64,000 nucleotides of DNA from Trachythela sp. YZ-2020. Its lineage: Eukaryota > Cnidaria > Anthozoa > Malacalcyonacea > Clavulariidae. Below the pieces are notes generated by a model. The model made no database searches, was not told where the DNA came from, and was given only the letters and a program-made list of their open reading frames with translations. Within the stretch, counting starts at the first letter, position 1. The number at the start of each line of letters is the position of its first letter. The DNA is taken from positions 7,787,501 to 7,851,500 of the forward strand of contig JADLSH010000393.1 in NCBI GenBank assembly GCA_016169945.1. Direction: 5' to 3'. Positions 1 through 12,395 of the stretch are shown in pieces. A program made the position numbers and the translations under genes.

Positions 1-630
1 TTTTTTTCCAGCAAACATTGCGAGACAAGTTGCAGCGAAAATTGCCTCGTGTAACATGGCCTTTAGTTTCTGAAAGCGCAGAGGAGTAATACTCCTTCTG
101 ACTACATTATAATATTCATATTCATAGAAAACCGCGAACGGTAAAAACAAAGACATGTCAATTTGTGTATTTATGAAGCCATGATCATACCATGACTAAG
201 CGACATGAAACTGCAAAATGAACCTAGCTACCAACAATTTAGATCATTTTTTACCTTAACTTTAGCCCGGTTCACACGGCACTCCGGTAGCTCCAATATT
301 TTGGAATGGCAAAATTTGACGTAAGATCAGAACTCGGCCACGCATGCAGTACCTGGTCCACTATAGCACGATCGTGCTTGTTTCTTTAGAAAATAAAGAA
401 AGTGAATGGCATGTATATTAAATTACATGCACTTACTGCTCTTTGCAATCAAACACGCCGCGCGCCGATTTTTTATGTTGTTTGCTAGCGGTCAACGTGA
501 ATAGCAGTCAACGTCAGGTTGACCTCGACTCAACGTTAGGTTTGCTTATATCAACCTTACGTTTACCCAAATCAACGTTAATATCGTATTTTTTCGCGAA
601 TAAATATGTAGACGGACATTTTATGAATGC
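1..630. other. Gene-free AT-rich stretch
   Basis: No convincing coding frame or structured repeat was seen. Bases 485-590 hold several CAACGT-like words in loose array, too degenerate to call a tandem repeat. Confidence 0.5.
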
Positions 631-732
631 AAAGACAAAGTGTCTTCCTTCGTCGATATCACATGTAAATCTAAAGTATTGACTAATAAATATTGATTAA
701 TGATGTATTGACCATTGCTTTGTTGGTAGATA
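631..732 (+). repeat. Dispersed repeat, copy A
   Basis: About 100 bp starting AAAGACAAAGTGTCTTCC and ending GTTGGTAGATA recur in the same orientation at 4730-4842 with only a few differences. Copy B carries a TA-flanked element immediately after GGTAGATA, so copy A shows what one side of the empty site looks like. The parent family is not recognised. Confidence 0.8.
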
Positions 733-1921
733 TTTACTTCTATCAACTATCTTCTTTGAATATCGTACTTTCACTATACTTTCAAATATTTTCGTATTGT
801 ACTATTGAATCGCTTTAAAATTCAAAAATTAATTTATTTTGTAATTTTACGTTGAAATTTCTCCACCAAAAATTTCCACGTTAAGGCTCGTCTACACCGG
901 ACACGATTCGGCAATGCGACGCGATTTTTCAGTTTTTAAAAGTAGTCTAGGACCTGTATAGGAGTTTGTATGCGTTTCATTTAGCACAGGCAATCTCAAC
1001 TGTTTTAGGGTAAAATGACCATGGCGGTCAACATGGCATAATATGCCAAAACCTGAATCCGGGACGAAAGTCCTGAAAATGACCCCGCCCTGAAACGGCA
1101 GTGCCGACATAGCTCTACCTTCCGAAAAGCAAAAGCGACAGCCTTTCTGAAGTGCTTATAGTGTTTAGAAGGGTTGCTTTTAGGGGTGTTATTGGAAGGA
1201 AAAATTTGTCTAAGTATAATATTTTACAAGAAAATGACCATGCACCACCCCAGGTCAACTGCTAATTATGCATGAAATAACTAATATACCTTGCAGAGAT
1301 TAAATTTTCTTATTTCCTAAAATTTTTTATCATGGGATGAAAAACTATGCTTAATTTAATATAATTATTGTAGATTTCATAAGGATTGACATTGTTTTGT
1401 TTAAATATAATACATTTTATTTCACTTACCCCCCACCAAAACACGATTTCAGCCATATTTTGCCGGCTTGTTTGCTTTTTATCGCCGAGTCTTGCAAGTA
1501 TCATCCAATTGTTGTACTTTTACATAATGATAGATGGCTAAAGAAGATTTCAACCCAGTTTCGTCAAGTTTTGAAGCAGTGCAGTGTATTTTATCTTCGA
1601 TATTGTGTCCTTCGATATTTCGTCAAATATGCCGCCATTGCAATGCCTAGCTTCTCTGCCCGATAAATGCCACTTCTTCGTCTTCATATGTATTTAGATT
1701 ACAGTATCCAAGAGTACTTCATTGTAGAATAGTCCCAATCCAAAAATTGAAAACATTAGTTGCACTTGAAAGGAAAAAAACCTCCCATAACACATTTAGG
1801 ATCAGAATCAAGAACACAAGTTTAAAAATAATTTGAAAGTCACGCGCAATCTTCGCGAAAACTCCTCGTGGGCTACTTAACAGGAGGGGAACAATATTTT
1901 CACGAACGTTTGTTCGCCACC
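733..1921. other. Gene-free stretch
   Basis: Only short, compositionally random open frames on either strand. No splice-consistent exon or tandem structure was seen. Confidence 0.45.
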
Positions 1922-2061
1922 ACAGAACCCAAGTAAATATATTATATTTATTGTATTTTTATGATTTATGATAAAAACAATAGAAAATACGGCAAAAATT
2001 TATTGTTTTTATCATAAATCATAAAAATACAATAAATATAATATATTTACTTGGGTTCTGT
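1922..2061. repeat. Perfect 61-bp palindrome (foldback)
   Basis: Bases 1922-1982 and 2001-2061 are exact reverse complements with an 18-base loop. The outer ends read ACAGAACCCAAGTAAATA and its complement. Perfect identity indicates a young hairpin-type MITE or a recent foldback duplication. No coding content. Confidence 0.95.
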
Positions 2062-2282
2062 CACTTCAGTCACAGAGTAGACACTATACAGAGGTATCAC
2101 TTCAGGTAAAATGCGTAACCGGCCGCTATTCTGTCTGATGATGACTTTAAAATAGAGTGGAAAATTCACAGTCTCTCAAACTCGTCTTGTTTTATTCCTA
2201 TTTTGAATTTCCAAATGACATTATTCTCCGGAGTTTGTTTTTTTCTCTTTATTTTCTTAAATTATCGGCCGGCCGCCATGTT

Positions 2283-2514
2283 CCTAGCCAGTGCGGTAAC
2301 GAGAGGCATTCGCCCCCCCGAACAAGATTTTCGGAAAATAACCGGCATAAGAAACCCTTGTTACTTTCTTTATAACGGTTTACCTTGACTGAAGTTGTGA
2401 TTAACAACATTAAATAGTTAACTCGAATTTTTGCGGTACTTTTACGTCTAAAAATGCCCTCCATTTTGAATGTTTTCGGGGGGGTGAGAGCCTCTCATTT
2501 GGGCACTGGCTAAG
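2283..2514. repeat. Imperfect inverted-repeat element
   Basis: Arms 2283-2322 and 2475-2514 are imperfect reverse complements that share CCTAGCCAGTGC-type outer ends and a run of seven C/G at the inner ends. The 150-bp centre has no open frame of note. Consistent with an old MITE; no target duplication was resolved. Confidence 0.6.
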
Positions 2515-4729
2515 CATCGGTTACGCTCCAGAGGAGTTGGACAGCTCTCACGTGAATTTCTCGACCAATGAAATCGCGCTATTTTTCCATCGTCTTTGTG
2601 AAGATTTTAGGCTGCCTAATTTCCATTGGGCGCAGAAACACTTGAAAAATACATACTAATATTTTTAATATTCTATAAAAAAGCAAGCGTGGCCTTAATA
2701 TTATACAAGAACTTGTGGTATCTGTAAAAAAATCTGAGGTAAGTATTATTGTTTAAACTTATTTTGATGATTAAAGTTAGGCGTGTCATCGCAACGTGAT
2801 GACTCGAGGCCGCGTCTGTTTACAACTTTCAAACAAAAATATCTGGAGTTCCCATGGTTCGATTTTCGTAATTTTTGCAAAAAAATCAAGATAAATGTAT
2901 ATACTAAAAATCTGCTGGAGGGATCCGGGGATTCCCCGGCAGTTATCGAGATATTCGGTATATATTGAAGTGACCATACTCATTTCAACTTTTGCCAAAA
3001 TGGCACCTTATTGCGCCTGACGACATTGCGCCACCAAAGCTCGTTTTTCCCAATGAATCTTGAAACTTCTTTAATATAAAGGAGGTTATTCTTTAGAGTA
3101 AGCGTTAAAGTACTTTTGAATTAATTTTAGGAGATATTTGCCTGTTGTTTAGAGATTTTATATCTGGGCTAGTGTCTGGTTCTGTCTGCAATTTTGTTGT
3201 CTGACGCACGCAGACTGATGGTGACGGCCCACGCGACTCGCAAATATCGAATATTTTGTCATTGTTATTCATTTTTTTTCCTGGATCCATGCTATTTCAA
3301 TAACTATTGATCTACCTATGTGAGCAGTATTTTGTATGGTAAACGTTATTTTGATCTTTTATGTAGGCTGTACGTTGTCATATTCACACATTGTCACTAC
3401 AATCTTTGAAGTTGAACATCTCGAATAAGTTCCAGAATTGACGCAGTGATTGCTCGTATTTTTCTGAAGAAGTGGACTTTACTGTTTAAAATAAGTGCTG
3501 AGTTTTAGAAGAAAATTTTAGAAGTAAAATTTGTTGTTTATTTACATATTTGTATTTTGGTTTGAATTCTATCATTGTATTGTTTAAGTTTCCTTCTTGG
3601 TTTAATTTGCTTTCTTTAATATTTCTTTATATATGTAGAGAATGAGCAGAGATATTATTATATTGTATGCATGTGCTATGTATTTTCAATAAAAATGGAA
3701 CTGTATATTACTGTAAAATTTGTTTTGTCTACATTTCACCAGTAATTTCTGTTGCAAAAGTATATGTTTAAGCTGAGGAATAGAAGTTCTTTGACAACCC
3801 CAATATATGGGGGTTTTCAGTAGTCACAATGTGCTATTGGGATAAATAAATAACTAAATACATATTAAAAGTCGAACCTTTGATGCCAGCATAATCAATC
3901 TGGCCAATAAATATTTAGTTAACTGTCTGTACTACACTCCTCACTATAGTTGCACAATGTACATTGTACACAACAAATACAGACGATCCATGCAGTGGGT
4001 CAGCTTATGAAATCATTTACTTAAGTATATAAAATGCAATGCGTGCAACACTGAACAAAGTGTCCACAAATACATATATAGACATATATAGAATTTTCAA
4101 CACATGAACATTTATATTGACCACAAGACCATGCAGTTGATCACACACAGCCTTTGAGATTTCTGCACAAATAAATCCATTAAACGGACTCAAAGAGCCG
4201 TGTTATACATCGATACACAAACACTAAACACATCCATAATGATGGCATTGAGTCTCTGTATCAATAGCGTCCATTTTCGCAGAATTTGCTACGGCCAGAG
4301 ATGTTGACTTCACGGCAGTCAACGCATAAATGAGGCCGCACGTGGAAACATCGCGCATTACCCATGATGCTTTGCGGCCTGCTGTCCAACCTCTGGTTAC
4401 GCTCAAAACATTAGGATTTGATACACAGTGAAACCTCTTTATGGTGTCTACCATAGAGATTATAAAAGAATAGAGGGGGCATCCGAGGATAAATCTCCTT
4501 AGCAACGCTTCCTTAGCAACAACAAAATTCATTTTTTGAAAAAGTTTACGGCCCGTCTAAATTAAGCAAAATATTAAGAAAACTCGCCCAAATTCAGCGA
4601 AAAACTATTCCTATGTGAGCAAAATTGTCTTTAATTTGATGTTTAAAGATGTGGAGATGGTGAGAAGCAATGAAACTGCTTAGTGGAACTGGCATTTAAC
4701 TTAAAGGCGGGTGTTTTCACTCTGCAGTC
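2515..4729. other. Gene-free stretch
   Basis: Scattered short frames only. An AATAAA lies near 3688 in AT-rich DNA but no upstream gene could be attached to it. A 102-codon frame on the minus strand at 4224-4532 has no recognisable features. Confidence 0.45.
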
Positions 4730-4842
4730 AAAGACAAAGTGTCTTCCTTCGTCGATATCACATGTAAATCTAAAGTATTGACTAATAAATATTGATTAAT
4801 AAAGTATTGACTATTGCTTTGTTGCCTTATTGTTGGTAGATA
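4730..4842 (+). repeat. Dispersed repeat, copy B
   Basis: Second copy of the repeat at 631-732, nearly identical, with an extra CCTTATTGTTG near its end. A MITE has inserted at its terminal TA. Confidence 0.8.
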
Positions 4843-5464
4843 CAGCTATTTCAATTAAGGTTGTCCCCGAGCAAAGCGGAAAAGTCGAATACGAGCGCGA
4901 AAGGCTTGCTGGGAATCGCTAAAATATTAATGGACCAAGAATTTGACAAACCTCAGTGGATTCCTAAGAAATTAGCAATAATAATTTCAAAGTAGAAACG
5001 TATTAAATGTTTTGTGGGCTGTTCTTTGTGGGTAATTCCTTTGAGACGTTTTTATGCATCAGTGGCTCAGAGCTGTGAATGAATCAAGGTGGTATTTATG
5101 GCTGACATACAATTTTGTGATGGAACAATTTCGAGGCATTTTCCACTACGTTATAACGACAGGAGTCACGAATAATCATAAGTTTTGCAGCACGTTTAAT
5201 TGCAAATTGGTATACAGGGTGCATAAAAAACAAACCTTTCGAAATTAACATATTCTTCTTAACCATAAGATTTTATACCCTTGGGAATTTAAAAAGTCTT
5301 GTAATCGTATGAGTAGCATAAAGTCTTGTACTTAAGAACAATATGTTAATTTCTTAGGAATCCACTGAGGTTTGTCAAATTCTTGTTGATTCCCAGCAAG
5401 CCTTTCGCGCTCGTATTCGACTTTTCCGCTTTGCTCGGGGACAACCTTAATTGAAATAGCTGTA
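4841..5464. mobile_element. TA-flanked MITE with long inverted ends
   Basis: The ends are reverse complements. The first ~77 bp of each arm are identical, then a ~19-base indel, then a further ~40 bp match. The terminus reads CAGCTATTTCAATTAAGG next to TA on both sides, which fits a Tc1/mariner-type target duplication. The interior (about 5000-5330) has no transposase. One arm recurs alone at 20879-20990. Confidence 0.8.
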
Positions 5465-6054
5465 TATAGTGTGCTGAAAAGGTAAACAAAGTTTTAACAA
5501 ACTACATTGTTTACATATGGACCTGAGTTCACTTGAGTCTTGACAATTGACATACCATTATAAAATTCATGACTGGGATTGGGAATGTCCGTATCACTTG
5601 TGAAGGAGTAATCCGAGTCAAACTGAGAAAGCAGAAATATGCAAATTATTGCCTATTTATCATGTATCTTTTATTCATAGTTCTGGATAAATAATCATTC
5701 ACAAGCAAGGAAAATAATTGTAGGAACATTGTATTTACTATAACTATATATGATTAGATTACAGTTTAAAAAACACTGGATGGATAAGATTAAAAATCAA
5801 CATACACACCTTTTCGTCAGAAACGATATCCGCCATTCTGGATACAAGCTTCAAGAGCTCCATTCCAAATCACGATATTTACATAAAGTATTTGAAACCG
5901 TTGGACAGAAACTGAGGAGCAGATATATTTTGCGAAGAGCCGAAGACTACCGAAGAAATGCATTACAATCGATAATATATAGTTACTTTGTATTTTCAAA
6001 ACTTCGCCATATTCGCCCTAATATAAACCAATAAAACCGAACGCTATGCCAAGT
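5465..6054. other. Gene-free stretch
   Basis: A 94-codon plus-strand frame (5750-6034) is rich in Arg, Lys and Tyr, but has no family resemblance, splice signals or repeat relation I can see. It was not called a gene. Confidence 0.4.
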
Positions 6055-6121
6055 GCCCACGCCACGCGCCCACGCGCCCGCGCCCACGCCACACGCCCAC
6101 GCCACGCGCCCACGCCACGCC
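6055..6121 (+). repeat. GC-rich minisatellite
   Basis: Degenerate tandem array of CGCCCACGCCA-type units, strikingly GC-rich against AT-rich surroundings. Open frames across it on both strands are low-complexity by-products. Confidence 0.8.
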
Positions 6122-7196
6122 AAAATTGGCGCAACACAGCCAAACGCCACGCCGAATATATTCGGCGCAACCTACCAACTTTCCAGTATGGCCCATAATG
6201 AATGGCGAACTAGCGATTTTGTGAGCAAAAATGCCAAACTCGTACCCAGCGCTAGCCTGCTGGGGCATAGCACTGGTAAAGGGTGACCACGTGACATCAG
6301 GAACGTGGCTTATTTCTCCACGCTGGATTTTTTGGACGGGGGGTGAAAATATATAATGTTTTGTACGCGTGATGACAAATTGACAATTAAGAGGAGTGAA
6401 GGCAAAACGCAATGCAATCTTCAGTGTTTTGAGTTATTTCATCGAAGCACAATGGATTGAAGTTGTGTTAGTTCCTACACTGTAGATCTATAAAATTGGA
6501 TATATATGTTTATCGATAATACTATGGTCAACTATTACTCGAGAACTTGCTTTAAAGTGAAGGAAGTGGCACGAAATGTTGTAACAGATGCTGGTATACA
6601 AAATTTATACAGATTTAATATATAAAACGTGTCAATGGATAAATGGTTCAACACTTTATCGTTGATCTGTGCTATATGAACTCAGTAGCGCCACAAAGAC
6701 TGCAAAGGTATCGCGTATACTTCCAATTCTAACTCTTTCAGTTCAAATGCAGACTGAACTCAATAGTAAAATTGTGACAAAAGTTGTGAATTAAAGTTTT
6801 ATGTTGTATGGAAACATTGTACAAAATATCTAAATATATACATATTATAACATGATTTCATTATGAGCTTCAAAGATATATTTTACATATATACAGCTAA
6901 ATGAATTAAGAGACATATTGTACAAGAGACATATTGTTCTACCAAAGTACTACACTGCGGACAAGTGGACAACCCAATCAAAGCATAACACTGCAAGGGC
7001 CTCCCCTTGTCAAGTAAATTGTCTTGCTTTAGTGGGGATAGTAAATTAAATAAAATAGGAGACACAAGGCATGTAAGTTAATTGTAATAGAGTATTATTA
7101 ATTATGTCTGATGGCATCAATTACAGTAAATACTTTGTCAATGTTTTATATATATATAGCCAGGAATCTGGCAAATTGTTATGCTAAAATGTACCT
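6122..7196. other. Gene-free stretch
   Basis: Nothing supported. This is the downstream flank of the minus-strand helicase fragment, with no clear polyadenylation signal tied to it. Confidence 0.4.
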
Positions 7197-8010
7197 TTAA
7201 TTTTCACAAACTTCAGTGATAATTTTGAATAAATTGTTTGCTTGTTCCATGTCCCATATCTCAAATGTCTTGACCATTTCCTCAGCTGATTTTACAAACT
7301 CACAATTGGCCACAATTGACTCTATTAGCTTCATTTTTGTCAAATGTGACCCCAAATACCTCAAAATTGTATTTCTCAAACAGCCAGAATCTTCACGACA
7401 AAACATGCGCATTTCTTCAGTCATCCCAGGCTTGTTTGATGCAATATCATGGCCCTTATAGTGCAAAGAAGCTTACAAGTGCTTGCTTGCCATCTCTACC
7501 AGCCCTGCCAATCTCTTGGTAGTAAGACTCCAGTGTACATGGGACACCAATGTGCACAATTTGCGTAACATCAGGAATGTTTACCCCCAAGCCTATTGCC
7601 ACTGTTGCAAAAACAATCCTTGTTTTTCTTGATGAATCATTACCCTTCAACTGTGACAGTATTTCTAGTTTAATTCGTTCAGTTTGTGGGGAATGGTACT
7701 GTGCAGACAGACAGTTTTTCGGGATCCTTTCTTCAGAAGGGAAATAGCTTTTATCTCCCAGTTCCTCCATAAAAAGTTTGAATGCAGAGCCACACCACTT
7801 TAGAGGAAGGTAAATGATGGTAAGTGGGAACTGAATTAAACTCTCCTTCAATTCCTTTGCAATTGGAAGCAAGATAGATTCGAAGCTTTCTTCATTAGTA
7901 GATGCAGATTTCCTCTTTTCTTTCTCAATAAAAATGTTCGGACGATTTAAGTTGGCAACAACAACACAGGGTTTCTCAAAGTTTAGTGTGAATATAAGCT
8001 CTTCTCTCAT
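7197..8010 (-). pseudogene. RecQ-family helicase, C-terminal fragment with frameshift
   Basis: RecQ helicases unwind DNA 3'-5' with ATP. Reading from 8010 downwards, the frame opens inside the protein, with NRPNIF of the RecA2 entry region. It continues through a helicase motif V-like stretch (VFATVAIGLGVNIPDV) and motif VI (QEIGRAGRDG). A one-base indel near 7461-7466 then moves the reading into the frame that encodes HYKGHDIA, an FCRED..CLR..ILRYLG zinc/RQC-type segment, and a stop at 7197. The later Cys pair usual in RecQ zinc domains is not evident. The whole N-terminal ATP-binding half is absent, because a TGGTTATATGG minisatellite begins about 30 bp upstream. Family assignment is firm; function is almost certainly lost. 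Multi-copy RecQ-like fragments may be mobile-element passengers, which is inference. Confidence 0.85.
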
Positions 8011-8035
8011 ATGTATAGGCGCGTGAAATACGTTT

Positions 8036-8523
8036 ATGTGGTTATTTGGTTATATGGTTAAATGGTTATGTGGTTATGTGGCTATTTGGATATATGGTTA
8101 TATGGTTGTATGGTTATGTGGATATGTGGTTATATGGTTATGTGGTTATGTGGTTATATGCTTATATGGCTATATGCTTATATGGATACATGCTTATATG
8201 GTTTAATGGTTTAATGGTTATATGGTTTTGTGTTTATGCGGTTATTTGATTTAACCACATAACCATTAAACCATATAACCACATAACCATATAACGATAT
8301 AACCATATAACCACATAACCACATAACCACATAACCACATAACCACATAACCGATATATGGTTATATGGTTGTATGGTTATGTGGTTATGTGGTTATATG
8401 GTTATGTGGTTATGTGGTTATATGCTTATATGGCTATATGCTTATATGGCTATATGCTTATATGGTTTAATGGTTTAATGGTTATATGGTTTTGTGTTTA
8501 TGCGGTTATTTGGTTATATGGTC
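8036..8523. repeat. Inverted TGGTTATATGG minisatellite
   Basis: Three blocks: 8038-8250 of TGGTTATATGG/TGGTTATGTGG units, 8251-8352 of their reverse complement, then 8354-8523 in the first orientation again. Blocks one and three are near-identical over ~150 bp (8095-8250 versus 8355-8515). The transcript would fold into a long hairpin. The Trp/Tyr/Gly/Val-rich open frames here are repeat artefacts. Confidence 0.95.
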
Positions 8524-9514
8524 AAATACATACTCATACTACATACTGAATGACACATTAATGATGTCGACATCACTATCACTGAAGTTAATTGAACCCT
8601 TCGCATTTTGAGTGCATTTTTCGGTGTTGTCGCCCATCGAGAGTGAGGACAAAAACACTTTGATTCAACGTTTCATATTTCGATTAATATGGATCATATT
8701 TCAGCAATAACGTTCAAAATATACCCATCTAAGACGGAAAACACGAAAATATATCGTTTTACGCTGTGATGGGCAATATTTCAGGCAGATTTTTTTAGAT
8801 TCCCGATTGTCGACATTTATGCCTGATTTTCGACCATTAATTGGCAGGCCCTTCGTCTACTCTTTCCCCTGAAGCAAAATATCACCCGCCCGCGGGAAAA
8901 AGGGCCTGAGGAGGAGGTAGACCAAAGCCAGTATAGGTGTTAAAACAAACATAAGAAACTTTACTTTTTTCACTATATAATTCCACACAAAGAAATGTAC
9001 ATAAGCTATTTAGCATCTGATTAGCAATTCCGTGTTTACTCGTCGTCTGAAATAAAGAAAAGAATGAAAATCTTGTAATTATTCAGAACTAATTGATGAG
9101 GAAAATATCCAGTCAATATCAGGTTTAATTTGCAGTACTTGTTCACACGCGGGGCTTTTCCCTTTTCTAATTCTAGCCACTAGCTTGTACAAACCATTGA
9201 ACTAAATAGAACGGTACATGCATGATTTCGATAATTTTCGATTTTGTTCGACCTCGTGAAAGTCATGTTTCGGAAATTTATAGTGATTTGAGGATCTGTC
9301 CCGCCTTATATAGAGAAATAGCTTTCTGCATGGGTAACGAGTCACAAGAGATAACGATAAGTTAAGTCAAAAAAGAGTTAAGTTAGAATGCGTATAATCT
9401 TACCGCTTCCAATCTCGAGCTCATTCATTTCTGATATGTTCTCTAAAAAATATGGAACCAAAACTAAATACTTGATCATGATTTAAGGATGAATGAGGGA
9501 AAACCATCCCTTTC
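8524..9514. other. Gene-free stretch
   Basis: No open frame or repeat structure worth calling. It ends at TCCCTTTC (9507-9514), the target duplication of the hAT composite. Confidence 0.45.
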
Positions 9515-9866
9515 CAGTGGCGTGCTGGCTTGTGTTCACCAGGGGAGGCCACCTGGAAATTTGGCGCCCCCTTGTAATATGTGCATAGTTGAACCTCTTA
9601 GACGCGATAAATAATTTATTTTTTATGTGTCGACGGGGGGGTGATGTGGTTGTTTACAAAATTTTCTTGGACTACTAACGTTCTTATATTACTATTTAAC
9701 CAATAAATATCTTTGTTCCTACAAAAAATTTACTTCCAAAAAAAAAATATTCCTTTTTTCTATTCTTTGTGCCAATTTCGGCGCCCCATTTATGTTTTGG
9801 CGCCCTCTTCAAAATCTTCGCTGGGGGGGGCCATGGCCCCCGGCCCCCCCTGCCAGCACGCCACTG
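9515..9866 (+). mobile_element. hAT-type MITE, left copy
   Basis: A 352-bp element with 15-bp inverted ends CAGTGGCGTGCTGGC. Subterminal TTTGGCGCCCCCTTGT and the C/G-rich right end match the copy at 13845-14699. No transposase. Confidence 0.85.
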
Positions 9867-10632
9867 CAAGTCCGTAAACAAATTGCTAGAAGCCTGTTTC
9901 AACAAGCTGGGAACAAGCAGTGTGAACACATCCTGATGACAAGTTGTTAATACAGACTTGCTACAAGTCTGCATGTTTGTTACAAGTTGTGCCTTTTTAC
10001 ACGTGTAAGATAAGCTCAAAAGCAAGCTATAAACAACAAACAACAAGGCATTTAATATTTTAATAAAGACGACATGCTTACCAGTGCCTGCCGTAGGTTG
10101 CTAACGTTCTCGTCGAATTTTACCAGCTAGAATTGAAGATAAAGCCAATATGAGTTACACAAATCAAACCACGGGTGTTTTAACACATTATTACAGCAAA
10201 ATTCAGCAGAAATATCAAGGAACAGGCACAAATAAAGCGAACACAAGCTGACTAGCTATGAATTGTTATAAAATTCTAAACACCACAGATACGCTTCTGC
10301 TCAAAACAAAAGCCAAGAGTTAAATAAATGCGAATTACAAAACATTTTAAGCTAAAAATAACCATTATATATTTGACATTTACTTACTTCTACTTTAGCA
10401 CGGTATAGCCATTTCAAAATAGTTTAAACTGAGCATCTTTCTTCTATTTTTCGAGTTCGTGACCAATTGCCTAAAGTTGAGTTTAAAATTTGCCTCGCTA
10501 ATTAGATCCTTAATAGCTTTATTGCTATTTTGACTTTAACGAGCTCTGATTGGTTCGGCCGTGCAAAGGAATATTCCTGATTGGCTCTTTCTATAAAAGC
10601 TTGAATTCCCTTGAGGAACATTTATGTGTTCG
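9867..10632. other. Gene-free stretch inside the hAT composite
   Basis: Bases 9870-9995 contain several ACAAGTTGTTA / TTACAAGTTGTG words, suggesting an old dispersed repeat. No coding signal. Confidence 0.4.
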
Positions 10633-10812
10633 CACGATTCTCCTCCTGACGTATGTGATTTCACACAGTACATCAACAACTCACTGATCTGAAAATATAG
10701 TACCTATATTTTCAGATCAGTGCAACAACTACACTTTTCGCCAAGTATGAGCCAATAGCCTCACACTTGGCAGCAAATCCAGTAAATCACATGCGTCAAG
10801 AGGAGAATCGTG
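10633..10812. repeat. Foldback element with inner hairpin
   Basis: Arms 10633-10661 and 10784-10812 are reverse complements with two mismatches. A 41-base palindrome at 10682-10722 (19-base arms, TAC loop) sits inside. Likely a small MITE. Confidence 0.75.
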
Positions 10813-11170
10813 TTGGACAGGCCTTCAAGAATATTTTGAAAGCTTGAATGTTATGCAAAATTTAATTTAGTTATAATGAATATGTGTTTGGAGCAAAGTA
10901 AACACCGCTTCCAAGTCAAACTCGATGCCCTTTTTACATGAAATATTCAGCCCTAAATAATATTCAATGTTTCCTTGGTTGATCTTGTCCATAGGTGTAC
11001 GGGTCCAAATTTTTATGAGGGGACAGAGAACCATTCTTTGTTGGTTATTAAAACAAATGAGTGGTCAGTCAGAAGATGTCTCACTGCCAAAACCTAGGCC
11101 TAGGGTATTTCTTCTCACTTGAACACAAACGAAAACAATCCTATTTGGCTATACTGGTAAGGCTATAAAG

Positions 11171-11312
11171 TCTGTTTTCCACTTCAACCGTGTCGTAGCG
11201 AAACGTAGCGTATTTCTTTGTTTCCTGAGCACTCAGGTAGAACTAATGACCGGCTCGACACAAAGGAAAATGCTGCGGTACGTTACGATACGTTCGAAGT
11301 GGAAAACAGCCT
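11171..11312. repeat. Foldback MITE, ACGTAGCGTATTTC family, copy 1
   Basis: Imperfect inverted arms 11171-11230 and 11258-11312 carry CTGTTTTCCACTTC and its complement at the outside. A related copy lies at 47928-48048. Confidence 0.7.
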
Positions 11313-11373
11313 ATAGCTAACCCTTTATTTAGGGCTTATGTATAGAGACACCGGCCTAGAAGGCTGGTTTACA

Positions 11374-11907
11374 CATAGTCCCTATAATCATAGTCCCTAT
11401 AATCATAGTCCCTATAATCATAGTCCCTATAATCATAGTCCCTATCACACAGTGTCTGGAAACGCATCTAAAACTTTTGTTCTATGTTTTTGTTCATGTT
11501 TGTGCACCTTCACGCTCAGTAAACACATTGCCGGTTCTCTCAGCATAATGAAGGAAGTAGCCAATAAAATCCCTGCAGCTGAAATATTAACATTTGTAAA
11601 ACAAAGAAAACGTGCACTCTCAGTACATTCTCAACATCAACCCACGGACATGGCTATAAACTTTCAAGTTTGCCGCGTTTCCAGACACTGTATTATAGGG
11701 ACTATGCTATAATACAGTGTCTGGAAACGCGGCAAACTTGAAAGTTTATAGCCATGTCCGTGGGTTAATGTTGAGAATGTACTGAGAGTGCAATTTTTTT
11801 TGTTTTACAAATGCTGAGGTTTTACAAATGCCTTCATTAAACATGGACAAAAGCATAGAACAAAAGCTTTAGATGCGTTTCCAGACACTGTGTTATAAGG
11901 GACTATG
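11374..11907. repeat. Inverted CATAGTCCC foldback with 15-bp tandem array
   Basis: Five near-copies of the 15-mer CATAGTCCCTATAAT (11374-11445) open a large inverted repeat. The left arm runs 11446-11706 and the right arm 11709-11907, the right arm having internal deletions. Each unit is bounded by CATAGTCCC..GGGACTATG around CAGTGTCTGGAAACGC. The 124-codon frame across it is not considered coding. Confidence 0.85.
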
Positions 11908-12181
11908 GTTTACATTAAAAAAGTTGGCGACATCACATTGCCATAAAATTTGGACACAAAGTCCCCCTCTCAAGTTTGGGGTTCCCCTATCATATTGGGA
12001 GAGGGGGGAATTGTCCCTTTTCCTACTGGGCTGCCCTTTCTAGAAGACTCGTAAACTTCAAACAAGACTTAATATAGTAATATTCATGATCATATAATGC
12101 AAAGGATATATTTGTATATATATATATACTGTAATCATTTTACAAATTTCAGAAAATTACGAATCAGAGTATTCATAGACG

Positions 12182-12395
12182 ATTCACAACTTTAGATAAC
12201 TCACATGCCTAGTTACTATTGTTCTAGTTTGCGAAAACATGGAATAGAACAAAGGTAACTAAGCATTAGAATGATGTATAAGAACTATTCACTCATGTAG
12301 ATCATTATAATGCGTAGTTCCCTTTGTTCTATTCTATGTTTTCGCAAACTAGAACAATAGAAACTGGGCATGTGAGTTATCCCAAAGTTGTGAAT
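12182..12395. repeat. Foldback MITE
   Basis: Arms 12182-12268 and 12308-12395 are close reverse complements (ATTCACAACTTT at the outside, GTTTTCGCAAACTAGAACAA within) with a ~40-base loop. Confidence 0.8.

Noticed and set aside
443..682. 79-codon plus-strand frame
   Set aside because: It overlaps the CAACGT-rich patch and dispersed repeat A.
4224..4532. 102-codon minus-strand frame
   Set aside because: No family resemblance, no splice context, composition not clearly coding.
5750..6034. 94-codon basic frame
   Set aside because: The longest frame nearby, but no homology, splice signals or neighbours to support it.
6044..6412. Overlapping frames on both strands over His/Ala/Pro-rich sequence
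   Set aside because: By-products of the CGCCCACGCCA minisatellite, with no conserved features outside it.
8046..8549. Open frames rich in Trp, Tyr, Gly and Val
   Set aside because: They translate the TGGTTATATGG tandem array. The length is explained by the repeat having no stop in that frame.
11338..11712. 124-codon plus-strand frame with SPYNH repeats
   Set aside because: It starts in the CATAGTCCC tandem repeat and runs through one arm of a foldback element.
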